Source of the DNA: Arenibacter catalasegens
GTDB taxonomy: Bacteria; Bacteroidota; Bacteroidia; Flavobacteriales; Flavobacteriaceae
Length of the DNA stretch: 64,000 bases
NCBI RefSeq assembly: GCF_002909235.1
Contig: NZ_PHQQ01000018.1
Span: 56,088 to 120,087, forward strand
Direction: 5' to 3'
The notes beneath the pieces were generated by a model that ran no database searches, was not told the DNA's origin, and was given only the letters and a program-made list of their open reading frames with translations. Position 1 is the first letter of the stretch, and each line of letters starts with the position of its first letter. Positions 8,249 through 17,904 of this stretch are shown in pieces. Made by a program: the position numbers and the translations under genes.

Positions 8249-11200
8249 ATGAAAGAAGGATTAGCAGGCAAGATTGCCAAAGCATTTATAAGTTCCAAGT
8301 TAACGGTCCTTCTAATGATCGTATTCATGGTCATTGGGGTGTACAGTTCGTTCCTGATTCCAAGGGAGGAAGAGCCTCAGATAGATGTACCCATGGCCGA
8401 TATCTTTGTGGGTTACCCGGGAGCGAGTCCTACTGAGGTGGAAAGTAGGGTGACCAAACCGTTGGAAAAATTAATTTCCAATATTAAGGGTGTGGAATAC
8501 GTCTACTCTACCTCCATGGAAGAGCAGGGGATGGTTATAGTACAGTTTTATGTAGGAGAGGATATTGAGCGTTCGTTTGTTAAACTCCAGAACGAGATCA
8601 ATAAGCATATGGATGAAATGCCGCAAGGGGTAACTTTTCCATTGATAAAAACTAGGGCAATAGATGATGTTCCCATGTTAGGGCTTACCCTATGGAGCGA
8701 GAACTACGACGATTACCAACTAAAGCAAATTGCCCAGGAACTTACGGATGAAATTAAAAAGATAAACGATGTGTCCGCCACCCAAAAAATTGGTGGTCGT
8801 GAACGTCAATTGCGGGTAGTATTGGACAAGGATAAATTAGCCGAAAGCGGCTTGGATTTTCTGTCTGTTGCCCAAATGATAAAAGCCAATAACCAGCAGC
8901 TAAGTGGAGGCACGTTCGACAAAAACGATACAGAATTTTTGGTAACCACTGGGAGATTCTTGGAAACAGCTACCGATGTGGAAAACTTGGTAGTGGGAAT
9001 ACAACAGAACCGCCCTATTTATTTAAAACAAATTGCAAGTATACAGGATGGACCTGAAATTCCAAAGGAATACGTGTCCTTAGGCTTCGGGCAGGGAAGT
9101 AAAAAAGCGGGAACCTATAAATCCGAATATCCAGCAGTGACCATTGCCATTGCCAAACGCAAAGGTGCCGATGCCATGAAGATTTCCGATTTAATTTTGG
9201 AAAAGGTAGCACATTTAAAAAAGAATCTTATTCCGGACGATGTACATGTAGAGGTAACCCGAAATTATGGGGAAACAGCCTCTCATAAAGTTTCCGAATT
9301 ATTAATGCACCTTATGGGGGCCATAATTGCGGTAACTTTTGTAGTGATGTTGGCTATGGGCTGGCGTGGTGGTCTAGTGGTGTTTCTATCTGTTCCCATA
9401 ACGTTTGCCTTGACCTTATTGAGCTATTATATGTTGGACTATACCTTGAACCGTATAACCCTTTTTGCCTTGGTTTTCGTTACAGGAATTGTGGTGGACG
9501 ATTCCATTATTATTGCTGAAAATATGCACCGGCATTTTAAAATGAAACGTTTACCATTTAAACAGGCGGCATTGTATGCCATTAATGAAGTGGGGAACCC
9601 TACCATTTTGGCCACATTTACGGTCATAGCTTCTGTATTGCCCATGGCCTTTGTATCGGGGCTTATGGGACCATATATGTCTCCAATGCCTATTGGGGCT
9701 TCCATTGCCATGATATTGTCGTTATTCGTAGCCTTAACGATTACTCCCTATTTGGGCTATATTTTTCTTAGGGAAAAAGATAAAAAAGGGGAAGAAAAAG
9801 TGGAAAAACCCTTGGAGGAAACATTCATTTATAAAATGTACAACAAGTTTGAAAGCCCTTTGATCGAGGACAAAAAGAAACGTTGGTTGTTTTTGGGAAT
9901 TACTTTTGTATTATTATTGGGTTCCATAGCCATGTTCTTTACCAAGTCAGTAGCCGTAAAAATGTTGCCTTTTGATAATAAGAACGAATTTCAAGTGGTC
10001 ATAGATATGCCCGAGGGTACTACTTTGGAACGTACTGGAGTGGTTGCAAAGGAGATTGCTCAATACCTAGGGACCCGTCCTGAGGTGGTCAACTATCAGA
10101 GCTATGTGGGCACCTCTGCCCCAATAACCTTTAATGGATTGGTACGTCATTACGATTTGCGTGGTGGCAGCAATACTGCTGATATTCAAGTAAACCTTAT
10201 AGACAAAGGTGACCGAAGCGCCCAAAGCCATGATATTGCCAGTTTATTACGCCCAGAAATTCAACGTATAGGGAAAAAATATAAAGCCAATGTAAAAATG
10301 GTGGAGGTACCCCCTGGACCTCCGGTCCTCTCCACTATAGTTGGTGAAATTTATGGTCCTGATTACGACACACAGATGGACATTGCCGATCAGGTTAAGC
10401 AAATATTGAAACGTACTCCCGATGTGGTTGATGTGGATTGGATGGTAGAATCCGATCAAGTGGAATATGAGTTTATCATAGACAAGGAAAAGGCAATGCT
10501 ATATGGGGTGACACCAGCGCAAATTGTACAGACCATGAATATGGCGCTGTCCGAAAGAGCAGTCACTAATTTATATGACGAAAATGCTTCCAATCAAATT
10601 GGGTTGATATTGGCATTGGATGAAAAAGAAAAATCTACCATTCAGGACATTGCCCAAATAAAAGTTATATCCCAACATGGAAATGGAAACATGGTCCCTA
10701 TCGTAGATTTGGTAACCATAAAACAAACCACTAGGGCCAAGAGCATCTACAGAAAAAATCAGAAAAGGGTAGTTTATGTACTTGCGGATATGGCCGGGGA
10801 TTTGGAAAGTCCGGTATATGCCATTTTGGGAATGACCGATAAGCTAAAGGGCTTGAATTTGCCTAAAGGGTATTCGGTAGACGAACTGTATATAAAACAA
10901 CCTGATTTTGAAGATAATTATACCGTAAAATGGGATGGAGAATGGCAAATTACCTTGGAGGTATTCCGAGATTTGGGATTGGCATTCCTAGGGGTGATCA
11001 TCATTATTTATATTCTGATCGTGGGTTGGTTCCAGAACTTTAAAGCGCCAATTGTGATGATGGTGGCCATACCGCTTTCCCTGATCGGGATAGTATTGGG
11101 CCATTGGATGCTGGGTGCTTTTTTTACGGCTACATCTTTTATTGGAATGATTGCCTTGGCAGGAATCATGGTAAGGAACTCGGTGTTATTGATCGATTTT

Positions 11201-11446
11201 ATCAATATACGGTTGGAAGATGGTGTACCGTTGAAGTTAGCGGTAATTGAAGCCGGTGCAGTAAGGACCACCCCTATTTTGTTAACCGCAGGTACTGTAG
11301 TTATAGGGGCATTTGTAATTCTTTTCGATCCTATTTTCCAAGGGTTGGCCATATCCTTAATGGGCGGCACCATAGTATCCACAGTGCTTACTTTACTTGT
11401 GGTTCCATTGGTGTATTACATGATAGAAAGGAAGAACTATAAGTAA
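8249..11446 (+). CDS. RND-family efflux pump, inner-membrane permease (AcrB/HAE-like)
   Basis: 1065 residues, full length for the family. There is a first transmembrane helix at about 15-35, a large periplasmic loop, helices 2-7 at about 340-560, a second large loop and helices 8-12 at the C-terminus. The proton-relay Asp pair is visible as VVDDS, with D417 and D418 at the position of AcrB D407/D408. The 'GYPGASPTEVESRVTKPLE' motif near residue 55 is typical of the hydrophobe/amphiphile branch. It is a proton-driven exporter working with the upstream adaptor and TolC protein. The gap between adaptor and pump holds an intergenic repeat block. Confidence 0.93.
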   Translation: MKEGLAGKIAKAFISSKLTVLLMIVFMVIGVYSSFLIPREEEPQIDVPMADIFVGYPGASPTEVESRVTKPLEKLISNIKGVEYVYSTSMEEQGMVIVQFYVGEDIERSFVKLQNEINKHMDEMPQGVTFPLIKTRAIDDVPMLGLTLWSENYDDYQLKQIAQELTDEIKKINDVSATQKIGGRERQLRVVLDKDKLAESGLDFLSVAQMIKANNQQLSGGTFDKNDTEFLVTTGRFLETATDVENLVVGIQQNRPIYLKQIASIQDGPEIPKEYVSLGFGQGSKKAGTYKSEYPAVTIAIAKRKGADAMKISDLILEKVAHLKKNLIPDDVHVEVTRNYGETASHKVSELLMHLMGAIIAVTFVVMLAMGWRGGLVVFLSVPITFALTLLSYYMLDYTLNRITLFALVFVTGIVVDDSIIIAENMHRHFKMKRLPFKQAALYAINEVGNPTILATFTVIASVLPMAFVSGLMGPYMSPMPIGASIAMILSLFVALTITPYLGYIFLREKDKKGEEKVEKPLEETFIYKMYNKFESPLIEDKKKRWLFLGITFVLLLGSIAMFFTKSVAVKMLPFDNKNEFQVVIDMPEGTTLERTGVVAKEIAQYLGTRPEVVNYQSYVGTSAPITFNGLVRHYDLRGGSNTADIQVNLIDKGDRSAQSHDIASLLRPEIQRIGKKYKANVKMVEVPPGPPVLSTIVGEIYGPDYDTQMDIADQVKQILKRTPDVVDVDWMVESDQVEYEFIIDKEKAMLYGVTPAQIVQTMNMALSERAVTNLYDENASNQIGLILALDEKEKSTIQDIAQIKVISQHGNGNMVPIVDLVTIKQTTRAKSIYRKNQKRVVYVLADMAGDLESPVYAILGMTDKLKGLNLPKGYSVDELYIKQPDFEDNYTVKWDGEWQITLEVFRDLGLAFLGVIIIIYILIVGWFQNFKAPIVMMVAIPLSLIGIVLGHWMLGAFFTATSFIGMIALAGIMVRNSVLLIDFINIRLEDGVPLKLAVIEAGAVRTTPILLTAGTVVIGAFVILFDPIFQGLAISLMGGTIVSTVLTLLVVPLVYYMIERKNYK

Positions 11447-11476
11447 CTGAGAGTTTAAATGAGATTCTTATGCAGG

Positions 11477-11498
11477 TCCCTGAGCGGAGTCGAAGGGA
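11477..11498. repeat. Short palindromic intergenic element
   Basis: TCCCT (11477-11481) pairs with AGGGA (11494-11498) around a GAGCGGAGTCGA core. It lies in the gap between the RND pump and a small gene. The core resembles short interspersed elements common in Bacteroidota genomes. That is recognition from memory, not shown by a second copy here. Confidence 0.3.
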
Positions 11499-11581
11499 GC
11501 GTTCTAGGAAATTAATTTAGTCCATGTTGAATATGGGTATTAAAGTACAATTCATAAAAATGAAACTAAAAATATAAAGTA

Positions 11582-11887
11582 ATGAAACTACTTATAGTGA
11601 CTGTTGTGGAGGGGTATGGAAAGGAAATGCTTCAACTTTTTAAAAAAGCCAATATTGAGAGCTTTAGTGGTTCCGAAATTGATGGGTATAAGAATCCGGC
11701 GACGGTTCTAATGTCATCAAACTGGTTCCCAAGTGAAAAGGCGGGTATAGAATCTAATATGTTCTTTTCCTTTACCACTGATGAAAATATTGAAATTCTA
11801 TTCGGACTTATATCATCGTTCAATTCTAATTTGGAAACCAATAATCCCATAAGGGCTGTGGTGGTTCCAATAGAAAAATTTATTTAA
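11582..11887 (+). CDS. Small conserved protein, possibly PII-like fold
   Basis: 101 residues with no signal peptide. The start 'MKLLIVTVVEGYGKEMLQLFKKANI' has the beta-alpha-beta pattern of PII-like/ferredoxin-like small regulators, and the end 'NPIRAVVVPIEKFI' could be the closing strand. No nucleotide-binding T-loop or metal motif is obvious. It follows the RND pump by 135 bases and is 20 bases before a DUF2892 gene. PII-like proteins are sometimes found beside heavy-metal RND pumps, so a regulatory or metal-related role is plausible but unproven. Confidence 0.6.
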   Translation: MKLLIVTVVEGYGKEMLQLFKKANIESFSGSEIDGYKNPATVLMSSNWFPSEKAGIESNMFFSFTTDENIEILFGLISSFNSNLETNNPIRAVVVPIEKFI

Positions 11888-11907
11888 TAACCTTTAAAAA
11901 TATTACT

Positions 11908-12114
11908 ATGATCAACAGATATATCAGGGCAATTGCCGGTGCTTTTATCATTATAAGTGTTGTATTGGCTATGTACGTAAACATAAACTGGTTGTGGTTT
12001 ACCCTATTTGTAGGGGCTAACCTTTTACAATCCGCTTTTACCCAATGGTGTCTTATGGAAAAGATTTTATTTAAATTGGGGGTGAAGAAAGAGGGTGACA
12101 GCTGTGCAGTTTAA
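11908..12114 (+). CDS. DUF2892 small membrane protein (YgaP-type membrane domain)
   Basis: 68 residues. The 'NRYIRAIAGAFIIISVVLA' start and 'FVGANLLQSAFTQWCLMEKIL' second helix are the hallmark of DUF2892, a two-helix module also found fused to rhodanese in E. coli YgaP. Cys51, in the loop after the second helix, is the conserved position. It lies 20 bases after the preceding small gene and is probably co-transcribed with it. The 245 bases beyond it hold no gene apart from the terminator of the convergent operon. Confidence 0.82.
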   Translation: MINRYIRAIAGAFIIISVVLAMYVNINWLWFTLFVGANLLQSAFTQWCLMEKILFKLGVKKEGDSCAV

Positions 12115-12289
12115 GGACCAAAATGCTAAGGATTGTATACTTTTCTTAGCTTAAAGCATATGCTTCTTTAACCTATCAATGGCGAGAATTCCTTATATTT
12201 TGCTTTATCGCTACGAGCCGGTGAAGGGAACATACTAAGTTGAGTGGACGGAACTGCTTTTTTAATGCGTTTTGGGTGAGGGGCAATAA

Positions 12290-12317
12290 AAAATGCCCCG
12301 GTCTCCCAGGGCATTTT
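12290..12317 (-). terminator. Rho-independent terminator of the SusC/SusD operon
   Basis: AAAATGCCC (12290-12298) pairs perfectly with GGGCATTTT (12309-12317) around a 10-base loop. Read on the minus strand, the stem runs straight into TTATT, making a T-rich tail. It lies 43 bases beyond the stop of the SusD gene. It may also stop the convergent plus-strand transcript. Confidence 0.75.
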
Positions 12318-12359
12318 AAAAACTAACTCAAAACTCAATAATTAAAAAAACTCAATTTT

Positions 12360-14063
12360 TTACCAAGGCGTACTAACACCTTGTACAATCCATGGTCTAG
12401 CATAAGGGCTATCATCTGGATCCGTTGTACTATATGGAGTACTTTCCAAGGAAGAAGCTCCAACATTATAATTGGCGGTATTAATGTTTAATTCATCACT
12501 AGGATAAATGAATCTTAAAGGCATCACATCTTCACGAGCAAATGGTCCAGCCTTTAAATCAGGAAGTCCAGTTCTTCTCCAATCCATATAGGCTTCGTCC
12601 CCATTAAACATATTAGCAATCCATTTTTGTTGCATAATAATATCTAGAGTACCGTCGAAAGCAACTCCAGTATTGGTAATGTAATCGGAATAGGTATCAC
12701 CAACACCCCACACCTCCAAAGATGCCTGAACTCCATTCAAATAATTGCCTTCCGCATCAGAACCCCAGCCTCTTACCGCTGCTTCTGCTTTTAAGAATGA
12801 CAATTCTGCATAAGAAAATAGTCTAGCCTTTAAAAGGTTTCCTCCATCATCTTTCTGATTGAATACTTCATTTATTCTGGAGACATAAGCATTAGTACCC
12901 CCTCTTGAACCTTCTGCATTCAAGTTGTACTCATAAGGGTCTACTGCACTTACAGCGACGGGCAGCCCCACATAAACGCTGCTGGTATCAATTAATTTTT
13001 TGCCTGCTAGCAAATCTGCAGCATATGTTGAAGCGGAGTATATCGCATATTGACTACCTAATACACCAGCATCCACTAAAACCTCAGCAGAAACATAACG
13101 TACACCTCCTACTTCAGCAACAGCAACCCCACCAGGAACGTCCGCAGCGGGAACTACTTTAGTAGGTACTGCTACTGGAGCAAACCATACCGCAATTCTA
13201 GGATCTTCCAACTCCTTTAACTTATCTGTCAAGGTAGTACATGGCTTTACCCTATAAAAATCAGAAGCTGTACCAAACTGCCCACTATTAGGCCAAGATT
13301 GTTCTGAAATCCCGCCGATATAAGTCAGCACAAGTTCATCATCTATTTCACTGATTAAGGGCTTGGTAAGTGTACTTGTTACCCCAGCTTGAGAAAAAGA
13401 AGGCAGTTTTTCAGATAAGCGCATATAATATCTTAAGGCTAAAGAGTTGGCCAATTTTTGCCACTTCGAAGCATCGCCACCATAAAATACATCCTGATTT
13501 TCAATAACTCCGTCATATGATCCAGCACTTAGGAGACCTGAAGCAGTTTCCAAATCGGCAATAATACCCTTATATACAACTTCTTGTGAGTCGTAGGCTG
13601 GAAGTTCTCCTTCTAAATCAGTGCCTTTTAATGCGTCAGAATAAGGGATATCACCATAGTAATCGGTTAAATTACCGAACAACATTGATTTCAATACCAA
13701 AGTAACCCCTTCATGAAAGGTTAAACCCAGCTCTACCGCCCTGTCATGGGCCGCTTTATTGGTTCGTAACAGGCTGTAATTGTTAGACCAGATTGAACCG
13801 GTCTCCCAATCGTATCGGTTGCTAGACCAAGAATCGCGTTGCGTGAACTGCGCCGCATTACCGGTATCATTACCATATCCCCTAGAGGTTGTACTTGTTG
13901 CTAAGCCTGTCATAACAGTACTTATCAATAAATTTGGGTCGGCCAAACCCGGCTCTATGCCATTTGGATTCTCATTTATTTCAGCTAGATTATTATCGCA
14001 GGAAACTACAAGCAATAATGGCACCAATAGAAATCTGATAGCTATGTTTTGTATTAATTTCAT
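12360..14063 (-). CDS. SusD/RagB-family outer-membrane nutrient-binding lipoprotein
   Basis: 567 residues starting with a lipoprotein signal whose lipobox is 'LLLVVSC' (Cys22). The sequence shows TPR-like helices and the C-terminal 'FLKAEAAVRGWG' segment typical of SusD-like proteins. The layout is closest to the SusD-like_2 group, with its early 'NENPNG' motif. It lies directly after the SusC gene on the same strand (22-base gap) and would form the lid of the SusC channel. The ligand cannot be read from sequence. A GH2 enzyme and a symporter encoded across the divergent promoter region make a glycan or amino-sugar ligand plausible. Confidence 0.92.
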   Translation of the reverse strand: MKLIQNIAIRFLLVPLLLVVSCDNNLAEINENPNGIEPGLADPNLLISTVMTGLATSTTSRGYGNDTGNAAQFTQRDSWSSNRYDWETGSIWSNNYSLLRTNKAAHDRAVELGLTFHEGVTLVLKSMLFGNLTDYYGDIPYSDALKGTDLEGELPAYDSQEVVYKGIIADLETASGLLSAGSYDGVIENQDVFYGGDASKWQKLANSLALRYYMRLSEKLPSFSQAGVTSTLTKPLISEIDDELVLTYIGGISEQSWPNSGQFGTASDFYRVKPCTTLTDKLKELEDPRIAVWFAPVAVPTKVVPAADVPGGVAVAEVGGVRYVSAEVLVDAGVLGSQYAIYSASTYAADLLAGKKLIDTSSVYVGLPVAVSAVDPYEYNLNAEGSRGGTNAYVSRINEVFNQKDDGGNLLKARLFSYAELSFLKAEAAVRGWGSDAEGNYLNGVQASLEVWGVGDTYSDYITNTGVAFDGTLDIIMQQKWIANMFNGDEAYMDWRRTGLPDLKAGPFAREDVMPLRFIYPSDELNINTANYNVGASSLESTPYSTTDPDDSPYARPWIVQGVSTPW

Positions 14064-14085
14064 ATCCTTAGTTTTTTAATTTTAT

Positions 14086-17000
14086 TTAGAAACTTGCGTT
14101 TAGTTTTATACCTACTGGAATTGCCCAAGGCTGAATATTAAACCTTTCAACACCCTGAGATAATTTACCTCCAGAAGTTTGAAAAGCAGATTCTGGATCA
14201 ATATTTATTCCCGCTTTGGTCCATAAGATAATATTACGGCTAAACAAAGAAAGCGATAAATTACGCATTCCAATTTTCTGAGCTACTGCGTTGGCAAATG
14301 TATACCCAATAGAAATCTCTCTTAACTTTAAATAATCGGCATCAAAGGTAGAAGCCTTGGTAAAGTCCCAAGCGTAGTTATCACCATACGTATGATATTG
14401 TGTACCAGGCCCACCAATATTCTCTTGGTCGGCTACGAAATTACCATTGCCATCATAAGATCCAATGACTCCTGGTAAAAATACACCATCATTCAGGCCA
14501 TCAATTGGAAAACCACCATATTCAGCTGTTGGTCCACCAACAAGTGGGTAAAACTCACCGCCCTCTGATAAAAACTCATCTGCATTATTTCTGATATAGG
14601 TGGGTATATCTCCAACATCGCTTAAATCGTACACTTTATCCAACCATCTTGTAGTCTGTAAATCTGACTCATAATAACGATGTGTTTGAGAAACGAACTG
14701 ACCGCCTTTTCTCCAGTTAAAGTTCATTGACAAATTCCAATTTTTGTATTTGACGGATGTTTGTAGGCCCACTTCAAAATCGGGGTTATAATTCCCAATT
14801 ACTGGAGCTACTCTATTTCCATCTTCATCAGACAAAGTTCTGTCACTATTCTCCCAACCTTCATCGTCTAATAAAAGCCAACCGTTATAGGGAGAATTGG
14901 GATCTTTAACCCTTACGAATTCACGGTCAACAATCTGACCTACTTCTTCACCTACCCAGGTATATGCACCGCCTTTTGCTTCACCCCAAAATCTCACGAA
15001 ATCAGTTCCTGGAGCCAATTCTGTAATAATGGTTTTATTCGTGGTAAAAGTAAGATTCATATTCCAATTCAAATCTTGACTGTCAATTAGTTTACCTCCT
15101 AAACTAGCCTCAAAGCCCTTACTGTTAAGGTTACCGGCATTAAAAAGTTTAGATGATGCACCAGATGTAATTGGAAGCGATTTTTGAAAAATTTGGTTTT
15201 TATTATCCGACTCATAATACGTAAAATCCAAATTCAAGCGATTCTTGAAAAGCGACAAATCAACACCGTATTCTGTTGAAGTATTAAGTTCAGCTTTAAT
15301 ATTACTGTTCTTAAAGTCTGCAGGTACAGACAACTGTGCTGCAGAACCCCAATCTCCCGAATTACTCAATATAGCAAATAAATTGTGCGGGCTGGTGTCA
15401 TTACCTGACTGTGCCCAGCCTACTCTTAGCTTAAACAAAGACACATTACTGCCCATATCGAACATATTATTCAACAAGATACTTGTTGAAACCGAAGGGT
15501 ACAAGAAACTATTATCGCTTTCAGGTAGTGTACTGGACCAATCATTTCTAACCGTTGCATCCACGTACATCATATCCTTATAGCTAATATTACCTAAGGC
15601 ATACAAGCTATTTACGCGTTCTTTTGAATGCGTTTCATTATAATCAATATTGTCAGATGCAATGTTAGACAAGAGGAATAGGTTTGGTATAACCAATCCA
15701 GAACCACCATTTTTGGTTTGGGTAGATACATATCCACTGTTTACATTTCTAATATTACCCCCGCCAGATAAGCCAAAATCAAAATTCTCACTTAACTTAT
15801 CTTTATACGATAGTAAAAAATCAACATTGCTTTCCACTCCATTTAGAGTTACTAGACCATAGGCTCCATTTCTTTCTCTATTAAAGCCACTTGATATCTT
15901 GGTTTCCCTTACTTCACGACTATCATTATAGGCGTAACGCGCCATTAATGAAAGTTTATCAGTAAACTTGTAATCCCCTTGAATATTACCGTAGATCCTC
16001 TTTCTCTCAAAACCATTGTTTATTTCATTGGCTACGAAATACGGGTTATTATATTCAAACTCGGATGGGTCATCGCCAAAGTTATAAGGTGTATTCTGAC
16101 TCTGACCTTCTACTAACCAATAGTCTTGCATATCGCGAATATCAATATGTGGGTTGATATCGTAGATTGCTTGTAATGGATTCGCATTTCTATCAGTCGT
16201 TGATGGTCTGTTGTCCGCACCGGAAATAACATAATTTAAACTTGACGTTATTTTTAATTTGTCATTAACATCAAAGCCACTATTAATCGTAAAACTATTT
16301 CGCTCTAAATCAGAATTCGGAATAAAACCTTCATGCCTCATATTAGTATAAGACATACGATAATTCATGCGATCTGAACTATTTTCTAACGAAACTGTAT
16401 TGGTAGAGGTAATTGCAGATTCAAAGAAATTTTTAGCATTGTTCTTGCCTTTGGAAGTCAATGGCTTAGGCACTCCAACTCCACTTGCTATTTCTTCAGC
16501 TGTATAAGGCCATTGAATTGCACTTAAGCCCTTATCCAATTCTGGACCTATCCACCCAGATGAATTTTCATCAATTTGGGATGTGGTAGGATCAGGCCGG
16601 CTGCCATTTGCAAAAAGATTACTCTTCTCTAAGAACTTATACGGTGTTTCATACACATTACTAGAGCTAAAAGAAATGCCCAGGCCCTTACTTTTTTTAC
16701 CTGATTTTGTTGTAATCAAAATAACACCATTACCTCCTCTAGAACCATATAATGCCGCGGCACTAGGTCCTTTAAGAACAGATACGTTTGCGATGTCATC
16801 TGGGTTAATATCGGCAATACCACCACCGTAATCTACGACAATACCACTACCAACGGTACCGATATTGGAAAGACTACTTTGAAGTGGCACCCCGTCGATA
16901 ACATATAAAGGTTGGTTGTCAGTTGTTAAGGAAGATGCTCCACGAAGTATCACACTTACCGTAGAACCCGCACCACCTGTTGAATTAATCTGAACCCCTG

Positions 17001-17445
17001 CAACTCTACCGTTCAACGCATTTAATGCATTTTCCTGTGTTACAGTCGTTATGTCATCTCCACTTACTTCACTTACGGAATATCCTAGGGATTTCTTTTC
17101 CCTGGAAATACCAAGTGCCGTTACGACCACTTCGTCCAATTGTTCGGATGAAGTTGCCAAGGTTACATCTAGAGTTGATTGATTACCAACAACTACTTCT
17201 TTTGTTTCCATTCCCAAATAGGAAAATACTAGAACTGCACTATTGTTCGGGACAGATATACTGTAAACCCCATCAAAATCGGAGGTAACACCATTGGAGG
17301 TGCCCTTAACCACCACAGATACCCCAGGAAGTAATTCGCCATCATCACTGCTGACGACTCCCGTTACTCCTTGTTGTGCCAACATGATTCCTGAAACCAT
17401 ACTGAACAAAAGGAAAGTCAAAAATTTTAAGCTTCTTTTTTTCAT
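14086..17445 (-). CDS. SusC/RagA-family TonB-linked outer-membrane transporter
   Basis: 1119 residues. A signal peptide ends at 'MLAQQ' (about residue 25). Next come a carboxypeptidase-like regulatory domain (about 27-105), a TonB-box-type linker around 'DEVVVTALGI', a plug domain with 'PLYVIDGVPL' and 'GNGVILITTKSG', and a long beta-barrel ending in an aromatic residue (final Phe). This is full length for SusC. It is transcribed with the SusD gene. No anti-sigma/sigma pair or hybrid two-component gene is adjacent, so regulation must come from elsewhere or from the 459-base divergent region. Confidence 0.94.
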   Translation of the reverse strand: MKKRSLKFLTFLLFSMVSGIMLAQQGVTGVVSSDDGELLPGVSVVVKGTSNGVTSDFDGVYSISVPNNSAVLVFSYLGMETKEVVVGNQSTLDVTLATSSEQLDEVVVTALGISREKKSLGYSVSEVSGDDITTVTQENALNALNGRVAGVQINSTGGAGSTVSVILRGASSLTTDNQPLYVIDGVPLQSSLSNIGTVGSGIVVDYGGGIADINPDDIANVSVLKGPSAAALYGSRGGNGVILITTKSGKKSKGLGISFSSSNVYETPYKFLEKSNLFANGSRPDPTTSQIDENSSGWIGPELDKGLSAIQWPYTAEEIASGVGVPKPLTSKGKNNAKNFFESAITSTNTVSLENSSDRMNYRMSYTNMRHEGFIPNSDLERNSFTINSGFDVNDKLKITSSLNYVISGADNRPSTTDRNANPLQAIYDINPHIDIRDMQDYWLVEGQSQNTPYNFGDDPSEFEYNNPYFVANEINNGFERKRIYGNIQGDYKFTDKLSLMARYAYNDSREVRETKISSGFNRERNGAYGLVTLNGVESNVDFLLSYKDKLSENFDFGLSGGGNIRNVNSGYVSTQTKNGGSGLVIPNLFLLSNIASDNIDYNETHSKERVNSLYALGNISYKDMMYVDATVRNDWSSTLPESDNSFLYPSVSTSILLNNMFDMGSNVSLFKLRVGWAQSGNDTSPHNLFAILSNSGDWGSAAQLSVPADFKNSNIKAELNTSTEYGVDLSLFKNRLNLDFTYYESDNKNQIFQKSLPITSGASSKLFNAGNLNSKGFEASLGGKLIDSQDLNWNMNLTFTTNKTIITELAPGTDFVRFWGEAKGGAYTWVGEEVGQIVDREFVRVKDPNSPYNGWLLLDDEGWENSDRTLSDEDGNRVAPVIGNYNPDFEVGLQTSVKYKNWNLSMNFNWRKGGQFVSQTHRYYESDLQTTRWLDKVYDLSDVGDIPTYIRNNADEFLSEGGEFYPLVGGPTAEYGGFPIDGLNDGVFLPGVIGSYDGNGNFVADQENIGGPGTQYHTYGDNYAWDFTKASTFDADYLKLREISIGYTFANAVAQKIGMRNLSLSLFSRNIILWTKAGINIDPESAFQTSGGKLSQGVERFNIQPWAIPVGIKLNASF

Positions 17446-17484
17446 AATTTATATTAATTGGTTGAGTAATTAGCATTTCGTTAA

Positions 17485-17510
17485 CAAATCTATTGTAAAA
17501 TTATTGGCAA
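17485..17510 (-). promoter_or_regulatory. Candidate promoter for the SusC/SusD operon
   Basis: On the minus strand TAGATTTG (17492-17485) fits the TAnnTTTG -7 consensus. The nearest TTG (17510-17508) is only 15 bases upstream, shorter than usual, so the -33 assignment is uncertain. The box is 40 bases before the SusC start. Confidence 0.35.
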
Positions 17511-17811
17511 AAAGCATGGTATTTTATTAGATACCTATAGAATTTTACCTCTTTTGTGATCAATATTAAGATATGGAAAATTTTAGGTTAAGATATGTTT
17601 GATTTTTGGCAAGAATATTTCTTAAAGTTAAAAAGGACCATTTTTGGGCCTTGCAAAATTTGGGTATTTTTTATGAATTTTTTGGGTAGGGATATGTGCT
17701 GGAATGGCTATGAATATTATACCAGAATTAGTTGATTGGTGTATTATGATTTTCCTAAACTGCTGTAATTTTAACTTAAATATTCGAAAATAACTTAAAA
17801 ATCTAGTGCCT

Positions 17812-17826
17812 ATGGTAATATACCAT
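17812..17826. promoter_or_regulatory. Short inverted repeat, possible operator
   Basis: ATGGTA, three bases, TACCAT: a perfect 6-base dyad in the divergent region upstream of the symporter operon. Position and symmetry fit an operator, but dyads of this size are frequent by chance in AT-rich DNA. Confidence 0.25.
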
Positions 17827-17904
17827 GTAAATGAAATAAGATTTACTTAATCAATCATTTCTATTTGAATTTAATTTGTAGGTAATAAACCAAAATACCA
17901 AACA

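Larger units (their letters stand above)
17446..17904. other. Divergent intergenic region between SusC and symporter operons
   Basis: 459 AT-rich bases without a credible gene. They must hold the promoters of both divergent operons. Apart from the candidate SusC promoter I see one short inverted repeat: ATGGTA (17812-17817), spacer ATA, TACCAT (17821-17826). It is about 80 bases before the symporter start and could be a regulator site. No exact TAnnTTTG box was found for the symporter operon. Confidence 0.5.
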
